A program made the position numbers and the translations under genes. From positions 1 to 64,000 of the forward strand of contig JAFSAU010000015.1 in the NCBI GenBank assembly GCA_017442155.1: 64,000 nt of DNA, in the 5' to 3' direction. Position 1 is the first letter of the stretch, and the number at the start of each line of letters is the position of its first letter. Origin of the DNA: Clostridia bacterium. Lineage in GTDB: Bacteria > Bacillota > Clostridia > UMGS1883 > UMGS1540. Below, one piece after another: positions 44,102-52,709 of the stretch. The notes below the pieces were generated by a model. The model worked only from the letters and a program-made list of their open reading frames with translations. It made no database searches and was not told the origin of the DNA.

Positions 44102-44926
44102 ATGGAATACATAAGCCTTCATAATTTTATTAATTGCTTGCAGTACGGAACCCGGCTTCATATCGGTGTCCTGTTTTTCGGAGACTACGGAAATGAAAAA
44201 TGCATTTTACCGCACGCACAGCAAATCCACGCCGGAAAAATCTGCACAGAACTTAAAATGCATAAGCACGGATACAAAAGGTGCTATGCCTGTCGATGTG
44301 CCGCAATTCAAAAAGCGATGCAAACCAAAAAGGCTTTTGACGGACTTTGCATCAATGGAATTTACGAATATACAAGGCCCGTTGTGATAGATAATAACAT
44401 AGCCTGTATCATCTACATAGGAAATATTCTGGAAGAAACAAAAGGTCTTGAAAAGCTTAGAAAAAAAATAAGCGGAAAGGAAGAGCTTCTGAACACACTC
44501 GAAAAAAATTTTTCATTTGAAATGTGCGAAACCTTCGGGGCATTAATCGAAAACCATATCCGCATATTACTAAAAGATGCTCCGCCGTCATCTGCACTCG
44601 TTTTCAAACCTCTTATCGAAAACATTAAAAGCTATATTGAAGCAAACCACGAATATGATATAAAGCTTTCTGATTTAGCAAATACCTTCGGGTATAACAA
44701 ACAATATATCGGACGTCTGTTTAAAAAGGAAACGCACATGAACTTTTCAGAATATGTAAACATGCAAAGAATCAGACATGCAAAAATACTCCTGAAAGAA
44801 ACTGCTGATTCAGTCATTATCATATCCATGAGCGTAGGATTTAATAACGTTACGTATTTTAATAAAATGTTCAGAAAATATACCGGCATTACGCCGCTGG
44901 AATACAGAAATAAATCCACAAATTAA
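44102..44926 (+). CDS. AraC regulator with PocR-like sensory domain
   Basis: 274 residues. Residues ~1-150 resemble PocR: a Cys-rich stretch (HAGKICTELK, then GYKRCYACRCAAIQ with Cys61, 64 and 66), RPVVIDNNIACIIYIGNIL. PocR domains bind small molecules such as hydrocarbon derivatives or a metal via cysteines. The C-terminal double helix-turn-helix ends RKYTGITPLEYRNK. It is divergent from the FAD oxidoreductase gene, and both lie inside the repeat-bounded AT-rich block. Confidence 0.83.
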   Translation: MEYISLHNFINCLQYGTRLHIGVLFFGDYGNEKCILPHAQQIHAGKICTELKMHKHGYKRCYACRCAAIQKAMQTKKAFDGLCINGIYEYTRPVVIDNNIACIIYIGNILEETKGLEKLRKKISGKEELLNTLEKNFSFEMCETFGALIENHIRILLKDAPPSSALVFKPLIENIKSYIEANHEYDIKLSDLANTFGYNKQYIGRLFKKETHMNFSEYVNMQRIRHAKILLKETADSVIIISMSVGFNNVTYFNKMFRKYTGITPLEYRNKSTN

Positions 44927-44947
44927 ATCGCGGACAAAAAAGGAGCA

Positions 44948-45014
44948 CATTTTGGGTGGCTTGCATTCCCCTTTACCCCAAACGGCCCAAAATGATGACT
45001 TCTAATCATTTTTT
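44948..45014 (+). terminator. Overlapping hairpins after the PocR-AraC gene
   Basis: CATTTTGGG/CCCAAAATG (44948-44994) shares its right arm with a second stem, AAAATGAT/ATCATTTT (44989-45012), which is followed by a T-rich stretch. The second stem looks like a terminator. The two cannot form together. Confidence 0.45.
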
Positions 45015-45018
45015 CTTT

Positions 45019-45044
45019 AGTATGTAAATCCGGTTTTTCGGGAC
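45019..45044. repeat. 26-bp direct repeat, right boundary
   Basis: Matches 42603-42628 at 23 of 26 positions. It ends 57 bases before the cysE -35 box. Confidence 0.5.
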
Positions 45045-45100
45045 AGTACAGATTGCAGAAAAGAAGAGGGACAGCACGGCTGAAAAAACGGTGGCAAAGC

Positions 45101-45130
45101 TTGACAATACAGCATAGGCTGTGATATACT
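45101..45130 (+). promoter_or_regulatory. Promoter of cysE
   Basis: TTGACA, 18-bp spacer, TATACT, 25 bases before ATG. Confidence 0.8.
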
Positions 45131-45154
45131 CTTACCGTTGGAAGGAGGTAAATT

Positions 45155-45817
45155 ATGTTTGGAAAACTTCGGTATGATATAAAGACAATCATGGAGCGGG
45201 ACCCGGCGGCAAAAAGCGCGGCACAGGTGTTTTTTCTGTATCCTGGACTCTGGGCGGTGATTTACCATCGGATTGCTCACTGGCTTCACAGACACGGACG
45301 GACTTTCCTGGCCCGCATGGTTTCCAATATTGCCAGAAGTGCTACCGGAATTGAAATTCATCCCGGTGCAACGATAGGACGCGGGCTTCTTATAGACCAT
45401 GGCATGGGTGTGGTCATTGGGGAGACAGCGGAAATCGGTGACAATGTGACAATTTATCAGGGCGTGACCCTGGGCGGTACCGGCAAAGATGTGGGGAAGC
45501 GTCATCCGACCATCGGAAATAATGTACTGATTGGTGCCGGTGCCAAGGTGCTCGGCCCTTTTACCGTAGGGGAGAATTCCAAAATTGCCGCCAATTCTGT
45601 TGTTCTCAGCGAAGTACCGCCGAATTGCACCTGCGTTGGTGCTCCGGCCAGAATTGTGAAACGGGACAACGAGCGGGTGAATAACTTTGACCAGATTCAT
45701 TTGCCTGACCCGGTTTCGCAGGAGCTTTGCCGCTTGCTGATTCGCATCGAAAAACTGGAAAAAGCGGCTGAGAGGAAATGTGTCGAAAAAGAAGAAAAAA
45801 TGCTTGACAAACCGTGA
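45155..45817 (+). CDS. cysE: Serine O-acetyltransferase
   Basis: 220 residues. Helical N-terminal domain (~1-70) with [20 protein letters not shown], then left-handed beta-helix hexapeptides: [40 protein letters not shown] and [20 protein letters not shown]. The catalytic His is in DHGMG, and the C-terminus is charged. It acetylates serine for cysteine synthesis. GGAAGGAGG precedes ATG. No cysK is adjacent. Confidence 0.95.
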   Translation: MFGKLRYDIKTIMERDPAAKSAAQVFFLYPGLWAVIYHRIAHWLHRHGRTFLARMVSNIARSATGIEIHPGATIGRGLLIDHGMGVVIGETAEIGDNVTIYQGVTLGGTGKDVGKRHPTIGNNVLIGAGAKVLGPFTVGENSKIAANSVVLSEVPPNCTCVGAPARIVKRDNERVNNFDQIHLPDPVSQELCRLLIRIEKLEKAAERKCVEKEEKMLDKP

Positions 45818-45832
45818 AAAAGTATTTATAAT
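45804..45832 (+). promoter_or_regulatory. Promoter of the antiporter gene, overlapping cysE
   Basis: TTGACA, 17-bp spacer, TATAAT: perfect consensus, whose -35 box lies inside the last codons of cysE. Confidence 0.85.
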
Positions 45833-45884
45833 AGAAAAGTCGGTTTGAAGCTGACAAAGTAAACTATATAAAGGAAGCGAAAAA

Positions 45885-47186
45885 ATGAGCATTCTATTAT
45901 CGGTATCCATCGCCCTTCTTGCGGGGCTTTTAATGACAAGGGCATTCAAACCCCTGAAATTGCCGGCGGTGACGGCGTACCTCATTGCGGGTGTGCTGAT
46001 TGGTCCGTACTGTCTCGGTGCACTTGGAATTGACGGACTGGGCTTTAAAACCTCGGAGGCAGTGGGCGCACTGTCGCTGATTTCGGAGGTAGCTCTCGGC
46101 TTTATTGCTTTTTCCATCGGTAACGAATTTCGTTTGTCGGATTTGAGAAAAACCGGAAAGCAGGCAACGGTTATCGGGATTGTGCAGGCACTGGTGGCAA
46201 CCCTTCTTGTAGACCTGGCCCTCCTTGTGGTACATTTTCTTATGCCTGATAAACTTACAGTGTCGCAGGTGCTTACGCTGGGTGCAATTGCTACCGCAAC
46301 GGCACCGGCAGCAACACTGATGGTTGTGCGGCAGTATAAGGCCAAAGGACCGCTGACGGATTTGCTGCTTCCTATTGTAGCACTGGACGATGCGGTAGGT
46401 CTTATTGTATTTGCCGTATCCTTCGGTATTGCCCGTTCACTTCTGGAAGGTGCAGTGGATATGGTTTCTATCCTTGTAAACCCGCTGGTGGAAATTGTCT
46501 GTTCTTTGGGGCTTGGTGCTGTGATGGGTTGGCTTTTGACCCAGCTTGAAAAAATGTTTAATTCCAATACAAACCGCCTGAATATGACGATTGCCTTTGT
46601 GTTTGTTACTGTGGCACTCTCCATGATGGACTTTCACGTAGGTCCGGTACATATCAGCTTTTCTTCCCTTCTGGTCTGCATGATGCTGGGTACGATATTC
46701 TGTAATATCTGTCCCCTTTCCGAGGACCTGATGGGGGCGACAGATAAGTGGACGTCGCCGCTGTTCGCGCTCTTTTTCGTCATCAGTGGTGCAGAGCTGG
46801 AGCTGAATGTGTTTTTGGACTGGGCTATTGTAGGGGTTGGACTTGTCTACATCATTTTCCGTTCTCTCGGCAAATATACCGGGTCCCTCGCCAGTGCAAA
46901 AATGACGAAGTGCAGTCCTGAAATTTGTAAATACCTGGGTATTACGCTCCTGCCGCAGGCGGGGGTCGCGCTGGGGATGTGCGCCATTGCGGCGGAACAG
47001 CTTCCCGGCCAGGGAAATCTTATTCGGAATATCACACTGTTTGCTGTGCTGATTTATGAACTGTTCGGTCCTGTGTTTACCCGCTGGGCACTGACGAAGG
47101 CGGGCGATATCAAGCCTATGAGCGAAGAGGTCAGAATGCGCCGGCAGACGAAGCTTGCGGCAGCGCAGAAAACTTCCGAGAAATAA
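45885..47186 (+). CDS. Cation:proton antiporter (CPA2 family)
   Basis: 433 residues, about 12 membrane segments. KLPAVTAYLIAGVLIGPYCLG near 25, then GFIAFSIGNEFRL near 68, TAPAATLMVVRQY near 141 and VALDDAVGLIVFAVSFG near 165 with the paired Asp that bind the cation. The last ~40 residues are charged and cytoplasmic; no TrkA-N domain is attached. It would exchange Na+ or K+ for H+ and take part in pH or ion control, which fits the c-di-AMP genes here, since c-di-AMP controls potassium. GAAGCGAAAA precedes ATG. Confidence 0.88.
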   Translation: MSILLSVSIALLAGLLMTRAFKPLKLPAVTAYLIAGVLIGPYCLGALGIDGLGFKTSEAVGALSLISEVALGFIAFSIGNEFRLSDLRKTGKQATVIGIVQALVATLLVDLALLVVHFLMPDKLTVSQVLTLGAIATATAPAATLMVVRQYKAKGPLTDLLLPIVALDDAVGLIVFAVSFGIARSLLEGAVDMVSILVNPLVEIVCSLGLGAVMGWLLTQLEKMFNSNTNRLNMTIAFVFVTVALSMMDFHVGPVHISFSSLLVCMMLGTIFCNICPLSEDLMGATDKWTSPLFALFFVISGAELELNVFLDWAIVGVGLVYIIFRSLGKYTGSLASAKMTKCSPEICKYLGITLLPQAGVALGMCAIAAEQLPGQGNLIRNITLFAVLIYELFGPVFTRWALTKAGDIKPMSEEVRMRRQTKLAAAQKTSEK

Positions 47187-47192
47187 AAAAAC

Positions 47193-47225
47193 AAAAATCC
47201 GAATGCCGGCGGCGTTCGGATTTTT
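47193..47225 (+). terminator. Terminator of the antiporter gene
   Basis: Stem AAAAATCCGAA/TTCGGATTTTT; it works in both directions. It lies 6 bases after the antiporter stop and separates this gene from the CLC gene. Confidence 0.88.
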
Positions 47226-47240
47226 ACTGGAAAAAGGAGA

Positions 47241-48491
47241 ATGAACATGCACAAAATGAGGGCAGTGCCGGAGTACATAAAAGCTTTTGTAAAGTGGATT
47301 ATTTTAGCCGGCATAGTCGGCTGTATTGGCGGTGCAGTGGGCAGCGTATTCCATATCTGCATTGACCTGGCAACGGAACTCCGGATGGAGCATAGCTGGA
47401 TTCTGTACCTTCTGCCAATAGGGGGACTTGTCATTGCCGGGCTGTATGCACTGGGGAAAAACTATGGGCGGATTGATACCAACCGGGTGCTGGAGGCCGT
47501 ATATTCGAGTGAAAAAGTACCGTTTGTAATGGCACCGCTGATTTTTATCAGTACGGTGATGACACATCTTCTCGGCGGCTCAGCCGGACGGGAGGGGGCG
47601 GCACTGCAACTGGGCGGCAGTATCGGATACCGGATTGGAAAAACCTTCCGGCTGAAACCGGGAGACATGCATCTTATTGTGATGGCGGGCATGAGTGCTG
47701 TGTTTTCAGCCCTTTTCGGCACACCGCTGACGGCAGCTGTGTTTGCCATCGAGGTAGTCTGCGTGGGTGTGTGGCATTATGCGGCACTGGTACCCTGCCT
47801 TACCGGGGCATTGGCAGGCTTCGGGATGGCACAGTGTTTTGGCCTTGCGCCGGTGCATTTTGGGGGCGTGGTGTTTCCGGCACTGACCGTGGGTGCGGCG
47901 GGGCAAGTGGCCATACTGGCTCTTCTCTGCGCACTTGTGGGAATGTTATTTTATGAAACGATTCATGCGGCGGAGCACCTGGGCGAACGGTATCTGCCGA
48001 ATAAGTTTCTCCGTGCGGCAGTGGGCGGTGCAATTGTGGTTGTGCTTACACTGCTTGTAGGTACACGGGATTATAATGGGGCCGGCATGGATATCATTAC
48101 CCGCGCCATTGGCGGCGAAGCCCGTTATGAGGCGTTCTTGCTGAAAATTCTGTTTACTGCCGTAACGATTGCGGCGGGATTTAAGGGCGGCGAGATTGTA
48201 CCGGCGTTCTTTATCGGCTCTACCTTCGGCTGCGTAGCAGCACCGCTACTTGGCCTCGACCCCGGCTTTGCGGCGGCGGTGGGGTTTGTGGCGGTATTCT
48301 GCAGTGTGGTGAATTGCCCCGTGGCATCCATGTTTTTGGCCCTGGAGGTGTTTGGCGCAGAAGGGATGCTGTTTTTTGCGGTGGCCTGCGCTGTAAGCTT
48401 TATGATGTCCGGCAGAAGCAGCCTCTATAAAGCGCAGAAAATGGTGTATTCCAAAACCGATGAAACCCGCATAGATCCCACCGTGGAATAA
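47241..48491 (+). CDS. CLC-family chloride/fluoride transporter
   Basis: 416 residues, with about 11 helices. HLLGGSAGREGAALQLGGSI near 105 carries the gating Glu in GREGA. FKGGEIVPAFFIGSTFG near 314 and VFCSVVNCPVASMFLALEVF follow. The first selectivity motif is not GSGIP (it reads GRIDTNRVLEAV). That trait and the GGSAGREG block resemble fluoride-type CLC antiporters more than CLC-ec1. Substrate is therefore Cl- or F-. No fluoride riboswitch is visible upstream. The start has GGAG 7 bases before ATG. Confidence 0.85.
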   Translation: MNMHKMRAVPEYIKAFVKWIILAGIVGCIGGAVGSVFHICIDLATELRMEHSWILYLLPIGGLVIAGLYALGKNYGRIDTNRVLEAVYSSEKVPFVMAPLIFISTVMTHLLGGSAGREGAALQLGGSIGYRIGKTFRLKPGDMHLIVMAGMSAVFSALFGTPLTAAVFAIEVVCVGVWHYAALVPCLTGALAGFGMAQCFGLAPVHFGGVVFPALTVGAAGQVAILALLCALVGMLFYETIHAAEHLGERYLPNKFLRAAVGGAIVVVLTLLVGTRDYNGAGMDIITRAIGGEARYEAFLLKILFTAVTIAAGFKGGEIVPAFFIGSTFGCVAAPLLGLDPGFAAAVGFVAVFCSVVNCPVASMFLALEVFGAEGMLFFAVACAVSFMMSGRSSLYKAQKMVYSKTDETRIDPTVE

Positions 48492-48547
48492 GGGTTTTGC
48501 TGTTTGTATACTCTTTTTTTGCAAAACCGGTTTTTTCTGGTTTTCGG

Positions 48548-48576
48548 TTGCGTTTTAAAGGGAACAGTGATATAAT
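48548..48576 (+). promoter_or_regulatory. Promoter of the Arr-like gene
   Basis: TTGCGT, 17-bp spacer, TATAAT. A weak hairpin (GCAAAACCG/CGGTTGC, 48521-48551) that may end the CLC transcript overlaps its -35 box. Confidence 0.55.
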
Positions 48577-48619
48577 GAGTTCGTGTGAAACTTGAAGTTG
48601 TTAAGAGAGGTTAATTTTT

Positions 48620-48934
48620 TTGAAGATTGAATTAAAACCAGACGGAACATGGTATCACGGTTCAAATAAAGTATTTACCGTTCTTCGTCCTGATAGTACG
48701 ATTACACAGTGGGAGGAACTTGCCCGGGCTTTTTCGCATCAACCCAGCCGGCTTACGTATGATGATGCCGGTGTAATCGAACATAATGGTACAGAAAAAG
48801 GATACCTGTATTGTATAGATGAGCATATTGTTGTGGGCGAAGATATAATCCGGCATCCGAAAACGAGTATGGATAAGAATGTTGAGTTTCTAACCAAAAG
48901 ACCGTTAAAGGTTAAACTGATTTGTGAATTGTAA
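48620..48934 (+). CDS. Small Arr-like (rifampin ADP-ribosyltransferase-like) protein
   Basis: 104 residues from TTG 48620 with AAGAGAGG 9 bases upstream. The N-terminal TWYHGSNKVF resembles the F-YHGT start of Arr. The C-terminal GYLYCIDEH..., then HPKTSMDKNVEFLTKRPLKV resembles the GRIYVVEP and NPT..R..HPLRV part of Arr. Arr transfers ADP-ribose to rifamycins. The protein is shorter than Arr by about 35 residues, with the middle beta region reduced. Resistance is not implied; it may be a housekeeping ADP-ribosyltransferase or a degenerate member. Confidence 0.6.
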   Translation: MKIELKPDGTWYHGSNKVFTVLRPDSTITQWEELARAFSHQPSRLTYDDAGVIEHNGTEKGYLYCIDEHIVVGEDIIRHPKTSMDKNVEFLTKRPLKVKLICEL

Positions 48935-49025
48935 TTTTAATTTATCTGTTTTCTGTTTTCGATGCGGAAAAAATTGTTACAGTATAACAAATTGAAAGGA
49001 AAGATTTCAATTCAAGAGGTACGTC

Positions 49026-49811
49026 ATGTTAAAAAAGGCTGAAGTTTTAAAACAGCTTGCACAATTCAGTAAGGCCAGAGGAAAGGTTGTTACGGTACAC
49101 ACATCCCTGAAAGCAGTAGGAGCCATTGAGGGCGGCGGTGAAACGCTTCTCAGTGCTTTGATTGAATATTTTACGGCGGACGGAGGACTTTTATGCATAC
49201 CTACGCATACATGGGAATCCGATATCTATGATTTGCGAAAGGCAGAAAGCTGCCTGGGCGTACTGCCGTGCCTTGCGGCGGCACATCCGGATGCTTTGCG
49301 GACCATGCACCCTACGCATTCAATGGCGGTGTTCGGTGATACAGAAGGGGCACAGGAATTTGCCAAAAATGACGAGTTTGCAAACAGCCCGGCGGATCCT
49401 GCCGGATGCTATGGCAAGCTGTATGAACAGGATGGGTATGTACTTTTAATCGGTGTTGGCCAGGAAAAAAATACGTTTATCCATTGCATTGAGGAAATGC
49501 TGGGGGTTGCGGATCGTCTTACAGAACAGAAGGTGGAAAAAACCATTATGCATAAGGACGGCACCGAAGAAAAACGGTCGCTGTATTGGTTTGCGGATAC
49601 GCTTCCCGATGTATCAGAGAAATTCCAGAAGTTTGAGGCTCCGTTTCGCCATTTTGGATGTATTCAGGATGGAATTCTGGGCAATGCGCCTGTGCAGATG
49701 TGCAGTGCGAGGAAAATGAAAGAGGTTCTGGAGCTGATATATACCAACAACAAAGGCGGAGAGCTTTTGGCAGATGACCTGCCTGTGGATGAGAAATTAT
49801 ATTTGAAATAA
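49026..49811 (+). CDS. AAC(3)-fold N-acetyltransferase 2
   Basis: 261 residues. VVTVHTSLKAVGAIEGGGET, MHPTHSMAVFGDTEGAQEF with the catalytic His, and LLIGVGQEKNTFIHCIEEM show the AAC(3) fold. It is a distant paralogue of the protein at 40403-41182. Near YEQDGYVLLIGV, the GTPYEKL motif is changed to CYGKLYEQDG, so the substrate site differs. It heads a six-gene operon. AAGAGG lies 6 bases before ATG. A short inverted repeat (AATTGAA/TTCAATT) lies in the leader. Confidence 0.83.
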   Translation: MLKKAEVLKQLAQFSKARGKVVTVHTSLKAVGAIEGGGETLLSALIEYFTADGGLLCIPTHTWESDIYDLRKAESCLGVLPCLAAAHPDALRTMHPTHSMAVFGDTEGAQEFAKNDEFANSPADPAGCYGKLYEQDGYVLLIGVGQEKNTFIHCIEEMLGVADRLTEQKVEKTIMHKDGTEEKRSLYWFADTLPDVSEKFQKFEAPFRHFGCIQDGILGNAPVQMCSARKMKEVLELIYTNNKGGELLADDLPVDEKLYLK

Positions 49812-49824
49812 AAGGAGAAGAGAA

Positions 49825-51078
49825 ATGCTTATAAGCACCCAACCGGACTCAAAGGGGAAGGCGGCGGCTCTCGAACGTGCACGTCAGTTAACGGAATTCC
49901 GGTGGACTCCGGTACGGGATGTTCCGGTGTACGCCAAGGCTGCCGGGAAAACGGTACTTCCCGCGGGGGAAGAAAAGCAGGGGATGCTCTATTCCTCCAC
50001 GGAACCAACGGATAAATTTATTACAGAAAACATCTCTTTTGAAACGTTCCGGACGATTATAGCAAATCCCGACAGTGCCCTCTACACAAAAGATATAGGC
50101 GGCCATAATAATTCCTGGGCATATTTCGGAATTGTATGTAACGGTCTGGTCCGGTATGCGCTTAACATCAGACGCAGATATTCCACCAAGCGATGGCCGA
50201 CAATTCCCGGAATGCGCAAGGTTGCGGACGAAGAAAAATATGCGGTAGAGGAAATCAGGCTGTGTGATGTACTGTATGCCTTCGGTAAGGGGCGCAACCA
50301 TGTAGCATTTGTTACGGATATTCTCCGGGATGAAAACGGCATGGTGCAGCAGGTGGAGGTTTCAGAGGCCATCCGTCCGGTATGTGTTCGGAGACAGTTT
50401 GCGCCGGAAGCGTTTTATGAAGAATATAAACTTTTTGCACTCTGGAGATATGATTTTATAGATACAGTGCCGCGGCCGGTGCTTCAGGATGCCAAAACAT
50501 TTTTTACAGATCGTTTGTCAGGCCTTCCCGCTATTGCGGTGGATTACGGAGATAAAACAAATTACCGTACCCATGAGGATGTTGTCATATCAACATTTTG
50601 CGAGGGTGAAAATGAAATAGAAATCTGCTGTGAGGGAAAGCAAATAGAAAAATTTTTGATTTCGGGTGTGGGGAAGGTACAGCGAAGTTTTCCGCGCGGA
50701 TATTATACGGTGAGACACGTAAAGACGGACGAAACTGTCTGTTTTTGCGTTACGGAGCCGGAAATCAGCCATAGTGTACAAAAAGATGAAATTACTATAA
50801 AGGCGGATGCCTGTGACTCCGAAAGCCGGATTTTGTATATGGAGTTCCGGGAGAAGGGGAAAGCAGAGGAGATACAGGAAACCGGAAAAGACGATGAAAA
50901 CTCGGCAGTGTTCTTTTACAGCGATCAGTGTGCGAGCCTTGCAAAAGTTGAGGAGCTGACGGAAGAAGAAAAAGAGAGTGGTGTTTTCACAAGAAAAATT
51001 CCGGAGGATGCCGCAAATTTCAAGGTTTATTTTGAAAACAAATATGGGATATGGACCCATACGATGATAAAAATATAA
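49825..51078 (+). CDS. NlpC/P60-like papain-fold protein
   Basis: 417 residues. NSWAYFGIVCNGLVRYAL near 96-113 holds a likely catalytic Cys105, and GRNHVAFVTDIL a likely His159. These sit in the order and spacing of NlpC/P60 hydrolases. There is no signal peptide. Residues ~215-417 are beta-rich, possibly a binding domain. It might cleave or transfer an amide in a sugar-peptide. Family assignment is by motif only. It is 13 bases from the AAC(3) gene and in its operon. Confidence 0.6.
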   Translation: MLISTQPDSKGKAAALERARQLTEFRWTPVRDVPVYAKAAGKTVLPAGEEKQGMLYSSTEPTDKFITENISFETFRTIIANPDSALYTKDIGGHNNSWAYFGIVCNGLVRYALNIRRRYSTKRWPTIPGMRKVADEEKYAVEEIRLCDVLYAFGKGRNHVAFVTDILRDENGMVQQVEVSEAIRPVCVRRQFAPEAFYEEYKLFALWRYDFIDTVPRPVLQDAKTFFTDRLSGLPAIAVDYGDKTNYRTHEDVVISTFCEGENEIEICCEGKQIEKFLISGVGKVQRSFPRGYYTVRHVKTDETVCFCVTEPEISHSVQKDEITIKADACDSESRILYMEFREKGKAEEIQETGKDDENSAVFFYSDQCASLAKVEELTEEEKESGVFTRKIPEDAANFKVYFENKYGIWTHTMIKI

Positions 51079-51124
51079 AGCAAGCATCATTCGCTGTAAA
51101 TGTTTTGGGCTGGAGGAGTAAGCA

Positions 51125-51766
51125 GTGAAAAAAACAGAATACTTATTTGATTTTGATGGTACGCTGGTGGATTCTATGCCCGCATATAGTAGCGTTATGC
51201 TACGTGTTTTAGACGAAAACGATGTTTCGTATGGAAGCGACATTGTGAAAATCATTACTCCCCTCGGGTATGCGGGAACGGCGAAATATTTTAAGACCAT
51301 AGGACTTTCCCTGCCGGAAGAAGAAATTCTTCGCCGGATGCATGAATATGCTGCCGCAGAATATCTTTATCGCATCCCGGCAAAAAACAATGTGATTCCT
51401 ACGCTGGAAGCTCTGAAAGCACAGGGAGCCGGATTACACGTTCTCACAGCAAGCCCCCACGATATGCTGGATCCGTGTCTCAGGCGTCTGGGAATGTATG
51501 ACCTTTTTGAAAATGTGTGGTCCTGCGATGATTTCGGTACCACAAAGGCTGACCCTGCAATTTATAAGATGGCGGCAGAGAAAATCGGGAGACCGGCATG
51601 TGAAATCCTCTTCCTGGACGACAACTACAATGCGGACAAGACGGCGAAGGAGGCCGGAATGCAGGTGTGTGGCGTGTACGACGCATCCTCCAAGGAATAT
51701 GAGGCAGAAATCCGGACGGTTGCAGATACATATATATACGATTTTTCAGAGCTTCTGGAAAAGTGA
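51125..51766 (+). CDS. HAD-family phosphatase (beta-phosphoglucomutase-like)
   Basis: 213 residues. Motif I is FDFDGTLVDS at 8-17, motif II HVLTASPHD near 104, motif III around KADPAIYKMAAEKIG near 140, and motif IV EILFLDDNYNADKTAKEAG near 160. The cap is small and helical. It dephosphorylates a sugar phosphate or phosphoglycolate. GGAGGA precedes the start. The stop overlaps the next frame, so the next gene is cotranscribed. Confidence 0.88.
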   Translation: MKKTEYLFDFDGTLVDSMPAYSSVMLRVLDENDVSYGSDIVKIITPLGYAGTAKYFKTIGLSLPEEEILRRMHEYAAAEYLYRIPAKNNVIPTLEALKAQGAGLHVLTASPHDMLDPCLRRLGMYDLFENVWSCDDFGTTKADPAIYKMAAEKIGRPACEILFLDDNYNADKTAKEAGMQVCGVYDASSKEYEAEIRTVADTYIYDFSELLEK

Positions 51767-51840
51767 AAATGCGCAAGTGTTGCAAAATGCCGTGGAAAAA
51801 CGGTGAAAGGAAAATCTTTGCAGTAGAGAAGGGTGGAAAA

Positions 51841-52686
51841 ATGCTATACAGTTTTATGCGATTCCCCGGTGGGAAAACAAAGGCGGTAACGCTGAGCTAT
51901 GATGACGGGTCAGTTTATGACCTGCAGCTTCTGGAAACAGCAGAAAAATACGGTCTAAAATGCACACTGAATCTGGTGGGTAACACGGTGATGCAGGGGT
52001 CGGGCCTGAAAAAGGACGAAATTCAGAAATATGTTCTCGACTGCGGCCATGAAATTGCCAACCACGGCTTTTATCATCGGGCACTCGACAGTATCCGGCC
52101 GGTGGAAGGGATACGGGACACGCTGGACTCGCGCTTGACACTGGAAAATACGTTCGGTATCATTGTGCGCGGCATGGCCTTTCCTGACAGGGGATTGAAA
52201 AGCACGGACCCCCAATATGCGGGAATACGGGAGTATCTCCGGGCACTGGATATCGCCTACGTTCGCACGGTTGGGGGCGATAATGACACCTTTGCTATGC
52301 CGGAGGACTGGTATAGCTGGATGCCGACGGCCCATCATACTAACCCGAAAATTACAGAATTTATTGAAAAATTCACTGCCTTGTCGGTAGAGAAACTCTA
52401 CCGTGCAAGCCGGGCACCGCGTCTGTTCTTCCTATGGGGGCACAGCGCAGAGTTTGCCAGAGACAAAAACTGGGACCGCCTGGAGGAATTTTGTAAAAGA
52501 CTGGCAGGTAGGGAAGATACCTGGTACGCAACAAATATGGAAATTTACGAATACACGGAAGCGTACCGCAGTCTGGTGCACAGCGCAGACGGGCATATGG
52601 TTCACAATCCCACACGTATGGACATCTGGTTTGAAACAGATGGGGAAATGTATACGGTCCGTTCCGGGGAAACGATACAAATCTGA
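51841..52686 (+). CDS. Polysaccharide deacetylase
   Basis: 281 residues from ATG 51841, which has AAGGGTGG 6 bases upstream; the frame runs back 26 codons to an ATG that overlaps the HAD stop. The NodB motif one is AVTLSYDDGS and motif two is HEIANHGFYHRA with the zinc His pair. AFPDRGL is motif three, followed by LFFLWGHSAEF with the C-terminal His. No signal peptide is seen, so the substrate is intracellular, for example an N-acetylated sugar or a lipid-linked one. Confidence 0.86.
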   Translation: MLYSFMRFPGGKTKAVTLSYDDGSVYDLQLLETAEKYGLKCTLNLVGNTVMQGSGLKKDEIQKYVLDCGHEIANHGFYHRALDSIRPVEGIRDTLDSRLTLENTFGIIVRGMAFPDRGLKSTDPQYAGIREYLRALDIAYVRTVGGDNDTFAMPEDWYSWMPTAHHTNPKITEFIEKFTALSVEKLYRASRAPRLFFLWGHSAEFARDKNWDRLEEFCKRLAGREDTWYATNMEIYEYTEAYRSLVHSADGHMVHNPTRMDIWFETDGEMYTVRSGETIQI

Positions 52687-52709
52687 TTTACACAAAGAAA
52701 GGAAAAAAT

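Noticed and set aside
45017-46624. 535-codon minus-strand frame across cysE and the antiporter
   Set aside because: It spans two unrelated conserved genes in antisense and contains low-complexity Ser/Thr runs typical of spurious frames.
47150-47240. Fluoride riboswitch upstream of the CLC gene
   Set aside because: Only a terminator hairpin and a ribosome site are present, and the space is too short for the riboswitch.
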